A DNA stretch of 64,000 bases from Staphylococcus sp. GSSP0090 (GCF_013391405.1 NZ_JACBFD010000044.1:186001-250000), one strand, 5' to 3'. Positions 40,738-53,263 are shown, counted from the first letter of the stretch. Program-made: numbers and translations. Notes: generated from the sequence alone by a model not told the origin.

Positions 40738-41685
40738 ATGCCTGGAATTATTCAAATAAATGACATCAATGAAGCGCAAGCACTCATTGGTAATAATGAT
40801 GAACACCTTAAATCAATTGAGGAAGGATTTGATGTCATTATACATGCTCGCGGCCAAGAAATTGCTGTAAAAGGAGAGCAAATTGAGCATGTAGAAAAAG
40901 CAGAATCCGTACTAATTAATTTATTAAAAGTCATACAACAAGGTGTAACAATATCCATTAAAGATGTTGAAGCAGCTGTGAAAATGGCACAAAATGGTAC
41001 GATTCAATACTTATTAGATTTATATGAGGACGAAATTACTAAAGATGCATTTGGTAAGACCATTCGCGCTAAAACAATGGGTCAACGTTTATATGTTAAC
41101 GCAATGCACCACAACGATTTAGTTTTTGGTGTAGGACCAGCTGGTACAGGTAAGACATTTTTAGCTGTAGTATACGCTGCCAAACAGTTACGTAAAGGAT
41201 CTGTAAAGCGCATTGTTCTGACAAGACCTGCAGTTGAAGCGGGTGAATCTTTAGGATTTTTACCAGGAGATTTAAAAGAAAAAGTAGATCCTTATCTAAG
41301 ACCACTTTATGACGGTTTAAATACAGTTCTAGGTAGAGAGCAAACTGCTAGATTTATAGAAAGAGGCATTATTGAAGTTGCCCCGTTAGCGTATATGAGA
41401 GGTAGAACTTTAGATGATGCATTTGTTATTTTAGATGAAGCTCAAAATACAACACATGCACAAATGAAAATGTTCCTTACTAGATTAGGATTTGGATCAA
41501 AAATGGTAGTTACAGGTGATAAAACACAAGTAGACTTACCAAAAGGTGTAAAGAGTGGTTTGAAGGAAGCAATTAAAAAATTAGAAAATGTTAAAGGTCT
41601 AAGTATTCATCATTTAGATCAAACAGATGTGGTACGTCATCCACTAGTAAGTAAAATTATTGATCGTTATGAGGGAGATGAATAA
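40738..41685 (+). CDS. phoH: PhoH-like ATPase
   Basis: 315-residue P-loop ATPase with an N-terminal KH-like segment, linked to RNA metabolism and 16S rRNA maturation through its conserved neighbour YbeY. The Walker A GPAGTGKTF is near residue 135, RPAVEAGESLGFLPGDLKEK follows, and the Walker B is FVILDEAQNTT. It stops one base before ybeY. Confidence 0.95.
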   Translation: MPGIIQINDINEAQALIGNNDEHLKSIEEGFDVIIHARGQEIAVKGEQIEHVEKAESVLINLLKVIQQGVTISIKDVEAAVKMAQNGTIQYLLDLYEDEITKDAFGKTIRAKTMGQRLYVNAMHHNDLVFGVGPAGTGKTFLAVVYAAKQLRKGSVKRIVLTRPAVEAGESLGFLPGDLKEKVDPYLRPLYDGLNTVLGREQTARFIERGIIEVAPLAYMRGRTLDDAFVILDEAQNTTHAQMKMFLTRLGFGSKMVVTGDKTQVDLPKGVKSGLKEAIKKLENVKGLSIHHLDQTDVVRHPLVSKIIDRYEGDE

Positions 41686-42147
41686 ATGTTTACGATAGAC
41701 TTTAGTGATCACACTCATTTAGTTAAAGAGGCTTGGTTTACACAAATTGACAAGTTACTTACTTTTGCAAAAGAGCAAGAAAATATCGAAGAGGAAGCTG
41801 AATTATCGGTTACTTTTGTAGATAAACATGAAATTCAAGAAATCAATAAAATGTATCGAGATAAAGATAAAGTCACAGACGTTATTTCTTTTGCGTTAGA
41901 AGAAGATGAACCTGAGATTACTGGTATAGAAATGCCTAGAGTATTAGGCGATATTATTATTTGTACAGATGTTGCGCAAGAGCAAGCAGATGCATATGGA
42001 CATTCTTTTGAAAGAGAATTGGGATTCCTTGCGTTGCATGGTTTTTTACATTTATTAGGTTATGATCACATGAACGAGCAAGATGAGAAACAAATGTTCG
42101 AACGTCAGGATCAAATACTCAATGCGTATGGCTTAACAAGAGATTAG
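41686..42147 (+). CDS. ybeY: Endoribonuclease YbeY
   Basis: 153-residue zinc-dependent RNase needed for 16S rRNA 3' maturation and ribosome quality control. The active-site motif [11 protein letters not shown] (three zinc His residues) is complete; [10 protein letters not shown] is also typical. It abuts phoH and precedes dgkA and era. Confidence 0.97.
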   Translation: MFTIDFSDHTHLVKEAWFTQIDKLLTFAKEQENIEEEAELSVTFVDKHEIQEINKMYRDKDKVTDVISFALEEDEPEITGIEMPRVLGDIIICTDVAQEQADAYGHSFERELGFLALHGFLHLLGYDHMNEQDEKQMFERQDQILNAYGLTRD

Positions 42148-42154
42148 GTCGCGT

Positions 42155-42490
42155 ATGGATAGATTTAAATATGCAATTCAGGGTATGATCGTTTTATTAA
42201 GCAAAGATAAAAATTTCTTACTTCATCTTATATTTGGTTTGATAGTCATTGTTTGTGGTTTTTTATTTCATATAACTAAAGTAGAGTGGCTTTTTATATT
42301 ATTAGCGATTGGACTTGTTCTAGCATTTGAAACGATAAACACAGCTGTTGAATATGTAGTGGATTTGGTAACAACGGATTATCATATTTTAGCTAAAAAA
42401 GCGAAAGATATAGCTGCATTTAGTGTGATTATTGCTTCTTTAACAGCTTGTGTAATCGGTTTGATTGTTTTTTTACCATATATATTTTAA
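42155..42490 (+). CDS. dgkA: Undecaprenol kinase / diacylglycerol kinase family
   Basis: 111-residue integral membrane kinase with three hydrophobic helices. In Gram-positives this family phosphorylates undecaprenol for cell-wall lipid carrier recycling. The conserved catalytic motif FETINTAVEYVVDL lies between helices 2 and 3, followed by KKAKDIAAFSV. It starts 7 nt after ybeY. Confidence 0.94.
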   Translation: MDRFKYAIQGMIVLLSKDKNFLLHLIFGLIVIVCGFLFHITKVEWLFILLAIGLVLAFETINTAVEYVVDLVTTDYHILAKKAKDIAAFSVIIASLTACVIGLIVFLPYIF

Positions 42491-42605
42491 ATAATAGTGC
42501 AAATTCATAAAAGTTGTTTATACTTAAAGAACAAAGCTTTTAACAAAATATAAATCATATTAACCATTTCTATGGTATTGAATACTGAACAGGAGAGATA
42601 AAGCG

Positions 42606-43010
42606 ATGGCATATCAACCACATTATTTTTCAGAAGTAAGAAAAGCACAGGCAAATGCTTATGCACCGTATAGTAATTTTAAAGTAGGTGCTTATTTAAG
42701 AACGAAAGATGGTAAATCATACTACGGGGGCAATGTAGAAAATGCAGCTTACCCAATGGCAATATGTGCCGAAAGATCTAGTCTGGTTGCTGCAATTGCT
42801 GATGGATACCGTCCAGGAGACTTTGAATCCATAACTGTAACTGTAGATGCAGATGAACCATCATCACCATGTGGTGCATGTAGACAAGTTATGAAAGAAC
42901 TTTGTGATGACGAAATGCCAGTTTATATGACCAATCACAAAGGCGATATGACAGAATTATCTGTAGGCGAGTTATTGCCTTTAGGATTTTCAGGAAAGGA
43001 TTTAAACTAA
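42606..43010 (+). CDS. cdd: Cytidine deaminase
   Basis: 134-residue zinc enzyme converting cytidine to uridine. It has the catalytic [10 protein letters not shown] and zinc-binding PCGACRQVM, and [11 protein letters not shown] at the N terminus. AGGAGAG precedes the ATG. The stop overlaps era (TAATG). Confidence 0.97.
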   Translation: MAYQPHYFSEVRKAQANAYAPYSNFKVGAYLRTKDGKSYYGGNVENAAYPMAICAERSSLVAAIADGYRPGDFESITVTVDADEPSSPCGACRQVMKELCDDEMPVYMTNHKGDMTELSVGELLPLGFSGKDLN

Positions 43011-43909
43011 TGACAGAACACAAATCAGGCTTTATTTCCATTATTGGTAGACCCAATGTTGGTAAATCAACCTTTGTAAATCGTGTGATAGGACATAAGA
43101 TAGCAATCATGTCTGACAAAGCACAAACAACTAGAAATAAAATTCAAGGTGTCATGACACAAGATGATGCACAAATTATTTTCTTAGATACACCAGGTAT
43201 CCATAAACCTAAGCATAAATTAGGTGACTACATGATGCGTGTTGCTACGAATACATTGTCAGAGATTGATGCCATTATGTTTATGGTAAATGTCAATGAG
43301 GACATTGGTAGAGGCGACGAATATATTATGGATATGCTTAAAACCATCAAAACACCAGTATTTTTAGTGCTAAATAAGATTGACTTGGTTCATCCAGATC
43401 AATTGATGCCTAGAATTGAAAAATATAAAAAGTATATGGATTTTACAGAAATTGTTCCTATTTCTGCGCTTGAGGGGTTAAATGTAGATCATTTTATTAA
43501 TGTAATTAAGTCTTATTTACCAGAAGGTCCCAAATACTATCCTGATGATCAAATATCTGATCACCCAGAACAATTTGTTGTCGGAGAATTGATAAGAGAG
43601 AAAATATTACATTTAACAAGTGAGGAAATTCCTCATGCCATTGGTGTTAATGTAGATCGCATGATAAAAGAAGATGAAGACAGAGTGAGAATTGAGGCTA
43701 CAATTTATGTAGAAAGAGATTCTCAAAAAGGGATTGTAATTGGTAAAGGCGGTAAAAAATTAAAAGAAGTTGGTAAACGTGCACGTCAAGATATTGAACG
43801 ATTGTTAGGTTCTAAAGTTTACCTAGAACTATGGGTTAAAGTACAAAAAGACTGGCGAAATAAAGTTAATTTCATTCGCCAAATGGGTTATTTAGAAGAT
43901 AGAGATTAA
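43010..43909 (+). CDS. era: GTPase Era
   Basis: 299-residue GTPase that binds the 3' end of 16S rRNA in 30S assembly. G1 is GRPNVGKST, switch [12 protein letters not shown] and G4 NKIDLV. The C-terminal KH domain contains [13 protein letters not shown]. It overlaps the cdd stop by 1 nt. Confidence 0.98.
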   Translation: MTEHKSGFISIIGRPNVGKSTFVNRVIGHKIAIMSDKAQTTRNKIQGVMTQDDAQIIFLDTPGIHKPKHKLGDYMMRVATNTLSEIDAIMFMVNVNEDIGRGDEYIMDMLKTIKTPVFLVLNKIDLVHPDQLMPRIEKYKKYMDFTEIVPISALEGLNVDHFINVIKSYLPEGPKYYPDDQISDHPEQFVVGELIREKILHLTSEEIPHAIGVNVDRMIKEDEDRVRIEATIYVERDSQKGIVIGKGGKKLKEVGKRARQDIERLLGSKVYLELWVKVQKDWRNKVNFIRQMGYLEDRD

Positions 43910-43936
43910 GTTAATGTTGAAAGTCGGTGAATTCGT

Positions 43937-44692
43937 GTGTTAATCAAACAAAAAGGGATTATTATAAAAACAATTGATTATGGCGAATCCGATAAAATTA
44001 TAACTATCTTAAATGAACATGGTGCCAAGGTACCACTTATGGTACGAAGAGCAAAGAAGAGTAAGAATGGCTTGCAAGCTAATACACAATTATTTGTGTA
44101 TGGATTGTTTATTTATTCCAAGTGGAAAGGTATGGGTACCCTAAGTTCAGTTGATGTCATTGATCAAAATTATCATCTTCGACTAGATATTTATGAGAGT
44201 AGCTATGCCAGTTTATGTGCAGAAACAATTGATCGTTCTATCGAAGCAGATGAAATCTCTAAGAATAGTTATGAGTTGTTACATTTTGTTTTAGATAAGA
44301 TTAAACAAGGTATTTCTGCACAACTCATGTCAGTCGTTGTGCTATTAAAATGTATGACAAGATTTGGATTTAATGCTGTGTTCGACAGATGTGTAATAAC
44401 TCAAAGCGATGACCAATCAAAATTGGTTGGATATAGTTTCAAATATGATGGTGCAATTTCTGAAAATGCAGCCTATAAAGATACACATGCATTACATTTA
44501 TCTAATAAAACATTGTATCTACTAGATATTCTTCAAAAACTACCAATCAATCAAATGAGTTCATTGAGCATACATGAAGCTATTGTTGATGAAATGTCAG
44601 AGCTCGTGATTTTATTGTATAAAGAGTACGCGGGTATGTATTTCAAAAGTCAAAAGCTCATTAACCAATTATATCGATTAGACAACTTATAA
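43937..44692 (+). CDS. recO: DNA repair protein RecO
   Basis: 251-residue recombination mediator that loads RecA with RecR. The N-terminal OB fold ([24 protein letters not shown]) is followed by a helical domain ([13 protein letters not shown]). The usual CxxCG zinc motif is degenerate here. The start is GTG 43937. Two back-to-back terminators follow. Confidence 0.95.
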   Translation: MLIKQKGIIIKTIDYGESDKIITILNEHGAKVPLMVRRAKKSKNGLQANTQLFVYGLFIYSKWKGMGTLSSVDVIDQNYHLRLDIYESSYASLCAETIDRSIEADEISKNSYELLHFVLDKIKQGISAQLMSVVVLLKCMTRFGFNAVFDRCVITQSDDQSKLVGYSFKYDGAISENAAYKDTHALHLSNKTLYLLDILQKLPINQMSSLSIHEAIVDEMSELVILLYKEYAGMYFKSQKLINQLYRLDNL

Positions 44693-44706
44693 TAATTTTT
44701 TATATT

Positions 44707-44744
44707 CAAACCTAATGGGGTCAGCCTATAGGTTTGTTTTTTTT
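44707..44744 (+). terminator. Terminator after recO
   Basis: CAAACCTA (44707-44714) pairs with TAGGTTTG (44729-44736); eight T residues follow. Confidence 0.88.
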
Positions 44745-44755
44745 ACATAAATAAA

Positions 44756-44804
44756 GGACAAGAAAGCAAATCAATTACATTGAATTGATCATCGTTTCTT
44801 GTCC
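44756..44804 (-). terminator. Candidate terminator of glyS
   Basis: GGACAAGAAA/TTTCTTGTCC outer stem with an inner ATCAATT/AATTGAT stem. The T run on the - strand is broken, so termination may be incomplete. Confidence 0.6.
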
Positions 44805-44863
44805 CATAAATATTTAAATAGAGAATCAAACTTTATTTAAATTTGAATATAGCATACTTCAAA

Positions 44864-46255
44864 TTAAAATCTAACTTTTTCTGCTAAGAATGCTTTTAAT
44901 TCGTTAATTGGCATACGAATTTGTTCCATTGTATCTCGATCTCTAACTGTAACTTTTTCATCTTCTAATGAATCAAAGTCAAAAGTGATACAGTATGGTG
45001 TTCCGATTTCATCTTGACGACGATAACGTTTACCAATGGATTGAGATTCATCAAAATCGATTGCAAAATCAGCACTTAATTCTTCAAATACTTTAATTGC
45101 ATCACCTGATAATTTTTTACTTAATGGTAGTACAGCTGCTTTATAAGGCGCGAGAGCAGGGTGGAAGTGTAGTACTGTTCTTGAATCTTTACTTCCTTCA
45201 ACGCCTTCTTCATCGTAAGCATCACATAAGAATGCTAAAGTAACACGGTCAGCACCTAGTGAAGGCTCAATACAATATGGAATATATTTTTCGCCTGTCT
45301 CTTGATCGTGATATTGGAAATCTTCGCCTGAATGTTCACTATGTTTTTTCAAGTCGAAATCCGTACGGCTCGCGATACCCCATAGTTCACCCCAACCAAA
45401 TGGGAAACGATATTCAATATCTGTAGTCGCATTGGAATAGTGTGATAATTCATCTGCATCGTGGTCACGTAAACGCGTCGCTTCTTCACTTAAATTTAAA
45501 TCTTTAAGCCATTGACTAGCAAATGTTTTCCAATAATTTTGCCATTCAATTTCTTCACCAGGTTTACAGAAGAATTCTAATTCCATTTGTTCGAATTCAC
45601 GTGTTCTAAAGATAAAGTTACCAGGTGTAATTTCATTACGGAATGATTTACCGACTTGGCCTATACCAAAAGGTAATTTTTTACGCATTGTACGTTGTAC
45701 ATTTTTATAGTTAACGAAAATACCTTGTGCAGTTTCAGGACGTAAGAAAATTTCGTTAGTAGAATCTTCAGTAACGCCTTGGAAAGTCTTAAACATAAGG
45801 TTGAATTGGCGAATATCTGTCCAATTCGCTGTTCCACTGACAGGACAAACGATGCCTTCTTCATCAATAATACGTTTCATTTCATCGAAACTTAAACCAT
45901 CAGCAACAAAATTTTCATCGCCTTTTTCATTTAACATATAATCTTCAATGATTTTATCAGCACGATAGCGAATTTTACTATCTTTGTTATCAATCATTGG
46001 ATCATTAAAGTTACCTAGATGGCCAGATGCTTCCCAAGTTTTAGGGTTCATTAAAATTGCAGCATCAATACCAACATTATAAGGTGATTGCGTTATGAAT
46101 TTTTGCCACCATGCTTTTTTAACATTATTTTTTAATTCGACACCAAGTGGGCCATAATCCCATGTATTGGATAGACCACCATAAATGTCACTACCAGGGA
46201 ATACAAAACCTCTATGTTTTGCTAATGAGACGATTGTTTCCATATCTTTTGTCAT
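44864..46255 (-). CDS. glyS: Glycyl-tRNA synthetase (single-chain, GlyQS type)
   Basis: 463-residue class IIa homodimeric synthetase. It starts [27 protein letters not shown], the single-chain rather than alpha2-beta2 type. Motif 2 is [24 protein letters not shown] and motif 3 [14 protein letters not shown]; the anticodon-binding domain is C-terminal. The ATG follows AAAAGGAGCG. It is one of only two - strand genes and is preceded by a glycine T-box. Confidence 0.98.
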   Translation of the reverse strand: MTKDMETIVSLAKHRGFVFPGSDIYGGLSNTWDYGPLGVELKNNVKKAWWQKFITQSPYNVGIDAAILMNPKTWEASGHLGNFNDPMIDNKDSKIRYRADKIIEDYMLNEKGDENFVADGLSFDEMKRIIDEEGIVCPVSGTANWTDIRQFNLMFKTFQGVTEDSTNEIFLRPETAQGIFVNYKNVQRTMRKKLPFGIGQVGKSFRNEITPGNFIFRTREFEQMELEFFCKPGEEIEWQNYWKTFASQWLKDLNLSEEATRLRDHDADELSHYSNATTDIEYRFPFGWGELWGIASRTDFDLKKHSEHSGEDFQYHDQETGEKYIPYCIEPSLGADRVTLAFLCDAYDEEGVEGSKDSRTVLHFHPALAPYKAAVLPLSKKLSGDAIKVFEELSADFAIDFDESQSIGKRYRRQDEIGTPYCITFDFDSLEDEKVTVRDRDTMEQIRMPINELKAFLAEKVRF

Positions 46256-46280
46256 TAAATAAAACGCTCCTTTTTACATA

Positions 46281-46493
46281 AAAACGCCCCAAGACACAGA
46301 AAAAGCCAAAAAGCTTAATCTATATCTTGGGACGAGTTAATCTTTTTAATCACATATATAATATATGTGTTTATTTACTAGATTCATATTAACCCGCGGT
46401 TCCACCCAAATTAGTGTGTACACTCGCTTTTAATAATCATTTAATTGTAGCCATTGTTACTTGTTAAGCTTTCACCATCCTTAACTCGCTTTA
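46281..46493 (-). promoter_or_regulatory. T-box riboswitch controlling glyS (specifier GGC, glycine)
   Basis: On the - strand: stem I with GGATGGTGAAAGC, then ACAAT-GGC-TAC placing glycine codon GGC at 46452-46450. The T-box TGGGTGGAACCGCG is at 46408-46395, followed by a terminator (CGTCCCAAGA pairing with TCTTGGGGCG and a T run, 46334-46281). Confidence 0.93.
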
Positions 46494-46499
46494 AGTCTA

Positions 46500-46528
46500 A
46501 TTTTAATGTATTGCTCATTTATAAGCAA
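46500..46528 (-). promoter_or_regulatory. glyS promoter
   Basis: On the - strand, TTGCTT, 17 nt, TAAAAT, placing the transcript start a few bases before the T-box stem I. Confidence 0.75.
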
Positions 46529-46542
46529 GTAAATATATGTAT

Positions 46543-46571
46543 TTGTAGCAATTAAAAATTCAATGTATAAT
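46543..46571 (+). promoter_or_regulatory. ccpN promoter
   Basis: TTGTAG (46543-46548), 17 nt, TATAAT (46566-46571). The expected transcript start (about 46578) falls within two or three bases of the ATG at 46580. Confidence 0.65.
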
Positions 46572-46579
46572 TAAGGAGA

Positions 46580-47224
46580 ATGAATAAAGGGGTGAGTGTT
46601 ATAGAACTAAGTAAAAGGCAACAACAAATAATCGAAATAGTAAAGAGTAATGGCCCTATTACAGGGGAACATATTGCTGATCGTCTTAGTTTGACTAGAG
46701 CTACTTTGAGACCAGACTTAGCTATATTAACAATGTCCGGCATATTAGAAGCTCGTCCACGTGTAGGATATTATTATTCTGGCAAACCTCAGAATAAATT
46801 AATTGCAGATGAATTGAAACAGTATGTAGTGAAAGATTATGCATCTCACCCTGTCGTCGTTAAAAGTGAGACGTCAGTTTATGATGCGATTTGTACCATA
46901 TTTTTAGAAGATGTCAGCACTTTGTTTGTAATTAATAGTAATGGAGACTTCATGGGTGTTTGTTCTCGTAAAGATTTATTAAGAGCATCTATGATTGGTG
47001 ATGATATACATACTATGCCAGTTAATATTATTATGACACGTATGCCGAATTTGAGTTTTATACTTGAAGATGAAAAAGTCATACATGCAGCAAATCTTAT
47101 GATCGAGAAAGAAATCGATTCATTGCCAATCGTAGTTAAGAAAGATAATGATAAATATGAAGTTAAAGGTCGTATTTCTAAAACTACAATTACTAAAATC
47201 TTTGTATCATTATTAAATGAATAG
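46580..47224 (+). CDS. ccpN: CcpN/YqzB-family transcriptional regulator (HTH + two CBS domains)
   Basis: In Bacillus CcpN represses gapB and pckA on glycolytic carbon sources. The N-terminal winged helix has KSNGPITGEHIADRLSLTRATLRPDLAIL, then ARPRVGYYYSG, and two CBS domains (residues about 75-210). The start is uncertain: ATG 46580 (214 residues) lies almost at the predicted transcript start, while GTG 46592 would match the Bacillus N terminus but has a poorly placed ribosome-binding site. Divergent from glyS and followed by yqfL, as in Bacillus. Confidence 0.9.
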   Translation: MNKGVSVIELSKRQQQIIEIVKSNGPITGEHIADRLSLTRATLRPDLAILTMSGILEARPRVGYYYSGKPQNKLIADELKQYVVKDYASHPVVVKSETSVYDAICTIFLEDVSTLFVINSNGDFMGVCSRKDLLRASMIGDDIHTMPVNIIMTRMPNLSFILEDEKVIHAANLMIEKEIDSLPIVVKKDNDKYEVKGRISKTTITKIFVSLLNE

Positions 47225-47238
47225 GTGGTTTTAACTAA

Positions 47239-48060
47239 ATGAAAAATATAAAAATAATTGTCGCATCTGATTCGGTTGGTGAAACGGCAGAACTTGTAGC
47301 AAGAGCTTGTATTTCACAATTTAATCCTAAGCAATGTGAGAGTGAAATAAGTAGGTATCCTTATATAGAAGCACTAGAAAATGTGGATGAAGTGATTTCA
47401 GTCGCTAAAGATACGGAAGCAATCGTGGTATACACACTGGTGAAACCAGAAATAAGAAAATATATGGAAGCTAAATTAGCAGAATTTAAAATTAAATCAG
47501 TGGATATCATGGGTCCGTTAATGAATATTTTATTAGATCAAATAGATGAAAAACCCTATTTTGAACCTGGTTTAGTACATCAATTAGACGAAGCTTATTT
47601 CAAAAAAATAGATGCAATTGAATTTGCAGTTAAATATGATGATGGTAAAGATCCAAAAGGTTTATCCAAAGCAGATATTGTATTGTTAGGTATTTCAAGA
47701 ACGTCTAAGACACCATTGTCACAGTATCTAGCACATAAAAGTTACAAAGTTATGAATATTCCAATCGTGCCAGAAGTTACACCACCAGATGATTTGTTTA
47801 ATGTAGATTCTTCTAAATGTATCGCTTTAAAAATAAGTGAAGAAAAATTAAATAGAATCCGTAAAGAAAGATTGAGACAACTCGGCTTAGGTGAAAGTGC
47901 GAGATATGCTACTGAACAACGCATAGAAGAAGAACTTAATTATTTCCATAAATTAGTTGATAAAATTGGTTGTCCTGTCATTGATGTTTCAGATAAAGCA
48001 ATTGAGGAAACAGCAAATGATATTATCAGTCTTATTGAGCAAAATAATTTCAAAAAATAG
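47239..48060 (+). CDS. yqfL: Pyruvate phosphate dikinase/PEP synthase regulatory protein family (YqfL)
   Basis: 273-residue DUF299 protein. Relatives are bifunctional kinase/phosphorylases that regulate PPDK or PEP synthase; in Bacillus YqfL modulates gluconeogenic enzymes together with CcpN. The P-loop [11 protein letters not shown] is near residue 153, with [13 protein letters not shown] at the N terminus and [11 protein letters not shown] after the P-loop. It follows ccpN by 14 nt. Confidence 0.92.
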   Translation: MKNIKIIVASDSVGETAELVARACISQFNPKQCESEISRYPYIEALENVDEVISVAKDTEAIVVYTLVKPEIRKYMEAKLAEFKIKSVDIMGPLMNILLDQIDEKPYFEPGLVHQLDEAYFKKIDAIEFAVKYDDGKDPKGLSKADIVLLGISRTSKTPLSQYLAHKSYKVMNIPIVPEVTPPDDLFNVDSSKCIALKISEEKLNRIRKERLRQLGLGESARYATEQRIEEELNYFHKLVDKIGCPVIDVSDKAIEETANDIISLIEQNNFKK

Positions 48061-48076
48061 CAAAAACAATTATAAT
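48048..48076 (+). promoter_or_regulatory. Candidate dnaG-rpoD promoter
   Basis: TTTCAA (48048-48053), 17 nt, TATAAT (48071-48076), just after yqfL and 30 nt before dnaG. Confidence 0.5.
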
Positions 48077-48106
48077 AGGATAACTAATGTTTAATAGGTG
48101 ATAATA

Positions 48107-49891
48107 TTGAGAATCGATCAATCCACGATAAATGAAATAAAAGATAAAACGGATATACTAGATTTAGTTAGTGAGTATGTGAAGTTGGAGAAGAGGGGAC
48201 GCAATTATATAGGTTTGTGTCCTTTTCATGATGAAAAAACACCTTCATTTACTGTTTCCGAGGATAAACAAATTTGTCATTGTTTCGGTTGTAAAAAAGG
48301 AGGGAATGTCTTTCAATTCACACAAGAAATTAAAGATATCCCTTTTACAGAAGCAGTAAAAGAATTAGGCGAACGCGTCAATATCAAAGTCGAAACCGAT
48401 CAAAGTTATGCTAATCAAGACAATGGACATCAAGTTGCTTCAGATGATTTGAAAATGATTGAAATGCATGAATTAATGCAAGATTATTATCATTATGCAC
48501 TGAAGAAAACCGTAGAAGGAGAAGCGGCGTTAAGTTATTTAAAAGAGCGTGGCTTTACGGATGAATTAATAGATTCAAGAAAAATTGGTTATGCTCCCAA
48601 TAATGCGCATTTCTGTCATGATTTTTTGAAGAAAAAAGAATATGATATTGAACTTGCTTATGAAGCTGGATTGTTGTCAAGAAATGAAGAGAATTTTAGT
48701 TATTATGATCGTTTTCGAGATAGAATTATGTTTCCGTTAACGAATGCTCAAGGAAGAACGGTTGGCTATTCAGGTAGGACCTATACAAATCAAGAACCAA
48801 AATATTTAAATAGTCCAGAAACACCTATCTTTCAAAAACGAAGATTACTTTACAATGTAGATAAAGCAAGAAAATCAATTCGTAAAAATGATGAAATCAT
48901 CTTATTAGAAGGCTTTATGGATGTAATCAAATCAGATCAAGCTGGTTTGAAACAAGTAGTTGCTAGTATGGGAACGCAGATTTCAAATGAACATATCGCC
49001 TTTATTAAAAAGCTAACAACTAATGTTACTTTGATGTTTGATGGCGATTTCGCTGGTACTGAAGCTACTTTAAAATCGGGACAAGCTTTGTTACAACAAG
49101 GCTTTAACGTATTTGTAGTTCAACTTCCTAAAAATATGGATCCTGATGAATATATTGGTAAGCATGGTGCAGATGCTTTTAATTATTATGTTGAACATGA
49201 GAAGAAATCCTTCATCATTTACAAAATCCACACACATCAGGATGAAATAGAAAATAATGATTTAGCATATGAAAGATATTTAAAAGAAATAACAAACGAT
49301 ATTTCGTTCATGCAATCAACGATTTTACGCAAAAAAATATTGCAAGAAGTATCTGAATTGTTTAAAGTTAGCTTGGATAGTCTAAATAATGAAGTAGGAC
49401 AGCAACAAGATTATTATCAACCTTATAATTATCAAATACCTACTGTTCCTCAATTTAACAATTTGAGTAAACAAGAAAAAGCAGAACGTGCTTTACTAAA
49501 ACATTTTATGAACGATAAAGATACTTTCTTAAATTATCATAAATTACTTCAAACAGAGGACTTTACAAATCAGTATTTTAAGCGTATATTTAATATTTTA
49601 CATGAGTTTTACTCTGAAAATGATACGTTTAATATTAGTGATGTGTTACAGTATATCGATATCAATGAAATCAAAGAAGCATTTATATCATTAGATAATT
49701 ATATGATAAATGAAGAACCTTATGAATATGAGATTGACGATTATATAAATACACTGACATCTAATAGAAATGAAGAAACGATTGAATCGCTTAATCAAAA
49801 GTTGCGGGAAGCTTCAAGATTAGGTGATTTAGAACTGCAAAAATATTATTTAGAAAAAATTGTAAATCACAATAAAAATAGAATGAATTAA
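48107..49891 (+). CDS. dnaG: DNA primase
   Basis: 594-residue primase making RNA primers for replication. The N-terminal CHC2 zinc finger ([21 protein letters not shown]) is followed by the RNA polymerase core with the TOPRIM motif LLEGFMDVI and DGDFAGTEA, and a C-terminal helicase-binding domain. TTG 48107 gives the usual [18 protein letters not shown] and follows AGGTGA; the GTG at 48098 lies inside that site. Paired with rpoD. Confidence 0.96.
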   Translation: MRIDQSTINEIKDKTDILDLVSEYVKLEKRGRNYIGLCPFHDEKTPSFTVSEDKQICHCFGCKKGGNVFQFTQEIKDIPFTEAVKELGERVNIKVETDQSYANQDNGHQVASDDLKMIEMHELMQDYYHYALKKTVEGEAALSYLKERGFTDELIDSRKIGYAPNNAHFCHDFLKKKEYDIELAYEAGLLSRNEENFSYYDRFRDRIMFPLTNAQGRTVGYSGRTYTNQEPKYLNSPETPIFQKRRLLYNVDKARKSIRKNDEIILLEGFMDVIKSDQAGLKQVVASMGTQISNEHIAFIKKLTTNVTLMFDGDFAGTEATLKSGQALLQQGFNVFVVQLPKNMDPDEYIGKHGADAFNYYVEHEKKSFIIYKIHTHQDEIENNDLAYERYLKEITNDISFMQSTILRKKILQEVSELFKVSLDSLNNEVGQQQDYYQPYNYQIPTVPQFNNLSKQEKAERALLKHFMNDKDTFLNYHKLLQTEDFTNQYFKRIFNILHEFYSENDTFNISDVLQYIDINEIKEAFISLDNYMINEEPYEYEIDDYINTLTSNRNEETIESLNQKLREASRLGDLELQKYYLEKIVNHNKNRMN

Positions 49892-49962
49892 AGTTTTAAG
49901 TAATTGTCTGTATATATTTATATATAGGGTGCTAAAATGCAAATTAAAAATATTTTGGTTAG

Positions 49963-51135
<1,173 letters not shown>

Positions 51136-51254
51136 TAGCAATATAAATATAAATTGGAAACCACATGTTATTGTGTATAAATTATTTAAACAATAACTGA
51201 CTGATTTCTAAATTCACTCACAATAAGTATTTTGAGATCAATTTATCTTTGTAG

Positions 51255-51311
51255 GGGGCGGGCATACGAAATCTAATTATATTTTTAGATTTCAGTCCCG
51301 CTCCTTTTTTT
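51255..51311 (+). terminator. Terminator after rpoD
   Basis: GGGGCGGG pairs with CCCGCTCC (one G-U), and the inner GAAATCTA/TAGATTTC stem is separated by a small internal loop. Seven T residues follow. Confidence 0.9.
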
Positions 51312-51334
51312 ACATATAATAGAGGAGTAACGAT

Positions 51335-52012
51335 ATGATTCCATTAAATCAAAGATTAAAAAAAGTAAGCACTTATATCCAAGGTCATTGTTTAGCTGAC
51401 ATTGGTTCTGATCATGCCTATCTGCCTATTTATGCGATTGAAAGTAATATAATTGATACCGCAATTGCTGGCGAAGTGATAAAGGGACCGTTTGATGCAT
51501 CTATTCGCAACGTACAGGATTATGAATTGAGTCATAAGATTGATGTTAGGCTTGGAGATGGTTTGACTATAATTACACCAGAAGACCATATCTCTTCTGT
51601 GTCAATTTGTGGCATGGGAGGGCCTTTAATCGCTAAAATACTTTGTGAAGGTGCTGAAAAACTAGCTGACAAACCTAGACTCATATTACAGAGTAACATC
51701 CAATCTAGCGCAATACGTGAACAGTTATTAAAATTAAATTATACTATCGTTGAGGAAGAACTTTTGGAAGAAAAAGGTCATATTTATGAAATTTTGGTTG
51801 CTGATTATAATAAAGATTTTGAATCTATGACTAATCAAGAAATAAAATTTGGTCCCAAGTTACTGCAAAATAAAACTTCATTATTTTATAAAAAATGGGA
51901 ACGCGAACGTGATGCATTGTTTAAAATAAAGCGTAATTTGAATCCAAATGTGCATACTGAACGTTTAAGGGAAATTGATGAGGATATTCATTCTATTAAC
52001 GAGGTGATTTAA
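51335..52012 (+). CDS. trmK: tRNA (adenine(22)-N1)-methyltransferase TrmK
   Basis: 225-residue SAM-dependent methyltransferase forming m1A22 in tRNA, a modification of Gram-positive bacteria. The Rossmann motif LADIGSDHAYLPIYAI is near residues 21-36, with DVRLGDGL and SVSICGMGGPLIAKIL after it. A C-terminal helical segment completes it. It ends immediately before the nif3 ATG. Confidence 0.95.
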   Translation: MIPLNQRLKKVSTYIQGHCLADIGSDHAYLPIYAIESNIIDTAIAGEVIKGPFDASIRNVQDYELSHKIDVRLGDGLTIITPEDHISSVSICGMGGPLIAKILCEGAEKLADKPRLILQSNIQSSAIREQLLKLNYTIVEEELLEEKGHIYEILVADYNKDFESMTNQEIKFGPKLLQNKTSLFYKKWERERDALFKIKRNLNPNVHTERLREIDEDIHSINEVI

Positions 52013-53116
52013 ATGAACATAGGCAATTTACTAAATATCATAAATACACATGTCCCATTTTCATCCGCTGAATCTTGGGATAATGTTGGATTATTGCTTG
52101 GAGATGAAAATGCAACTATTTCTGGCATCATGACTGCACTTGATTGCACAGAAGAGGTAGTAGATGAGACATTAGAAAATCAGTGTAATACAATTATTTG
52201 TCACCACCCACTTATTTTCAAAGGAATCAAACAAATTACACAAGAAGATGGTTATGGCGCAATTTTACGAAAAATAATTAAACACGATTTAAATATTATT
52301 GCGTTACATACAAATTTAGATGTCTACCCTAAGGGTGTTAATGCGATGCTTGCCGATAAACTTGAATTAATTAATCAGCATATTTTAAATCCTGAGTCAC
52401 TTTCATACTATAAAGTTCAAGTTTTTATTCCTAAAGATCATTTAATAGAATTTAAAAATAAATTAAGTGCAGCAGGATTAGCAGAAGAAGGAGATTATCA
52501 ATATTGTTTCTTTGAAAGCCCTGGTAATGGTCAATTCAAACCTATTGATGGTGCCAATCCACATATTGGTGAATTAGATCAAATTTCATCAGTAGAAGAA
52601 TACAAATTAGAATTTATGATTGATTATAATCAAAAACAACTAGCACAACAACTTGTAATACAACACCATCCTTATGAGACACCTGTATTTGATTTTATAG
52701 AGTTACAGAGAGAGGCAGATTATGGGTTAGGCATGATTGGAAATCTAGAAAAACCTATGAATGCGAAGGCTTTTGCAAAACATGTGAAAGATAAATTAAA
52801 AATGCCAAGTGTCAGGTTTACAGGTACTTTAGATGACAGTATTAAAACCGTAGCCATCATTGGTGGTTCGGGTATTGGATTTGAATATGATGCTATCAAT
52901 AAAGGTGCAGACATCTTTATTACGGGTGATATAAAACACCATGATGCTTTAGATGCTAAAATTTCAGGTGTTAATCTATTAGATATTAACCATTACAGTG
53001 AATATGTAATGAAAGAAGGTTTGTGTGGTTTATTGTTAGATTGGTTGGATGACGAAACAACAGATTTCAATATCATAGCATCCCAAGTTAATACCGATCC
53101 CTTTGTCTATCTATAA
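52013..53116 (+). CDS. Nif3-like dinuclear metal centre protein (YqfO)
   Basis: 367-residue NIF3/DUF34 protein, function unsettled; family members bind two metals and Bacillus YqfO is described as a GTP cyclohydrolase 1 type 2 homologue. The N-terminal metal site includes CHHPLIFKG and HTNLDVYPKGVN. A PII-like insert occupies about residues 130-230, and the C-terminal IGGSGIGFEYDAINKGADIFITGDIKHHDAL completes the site. The ATG overlaps nothing but directly follows the trmK stop. Confidence 0.9.
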   Translation: MNIGNLLNIINTHVPFSSAESWDNVGLLLGDENATISGIMTALDCTEEVVDETLENQCNTIICHHPLIFKGIKQITQEDGYGAILRKIIKHDLNIIALHTNLDVYPKGVNAMLADKLELINQHILNPESLSYYKVQVFIPKDHLIEFKNKLSAAGLAEEGDYQYCFFESPGNGQFKPIDGANPHIGELDQISSVEEYKLEFMIDYNQKQLAQQLVIQHHPYETPVFDFIELQREADYGLGMIGNLEKPMNAKAFAKHVKDKLKMPSVRFTGTLDDSIKTVAIIGGSGIGFEYDAINKGADIFITGDIKHHDALDAKISGVNLLDINHYSEYVMKEGLCGLLLDWLDDETTDFNIIASQVNTDPFVYL

Positions 53117-53263
53117 TTATCTTTTTATTGATATTCGATTAGGTTCATAACGTTAAGATAACTAAATAGATTTTAGATCAATACCAAATTTTTTCGAAAA
53201 TTTAATTTGTTAAATCCATACTAATTAAAAAATTTAAAGTCGCTTACCGATTCAATAATTTAG

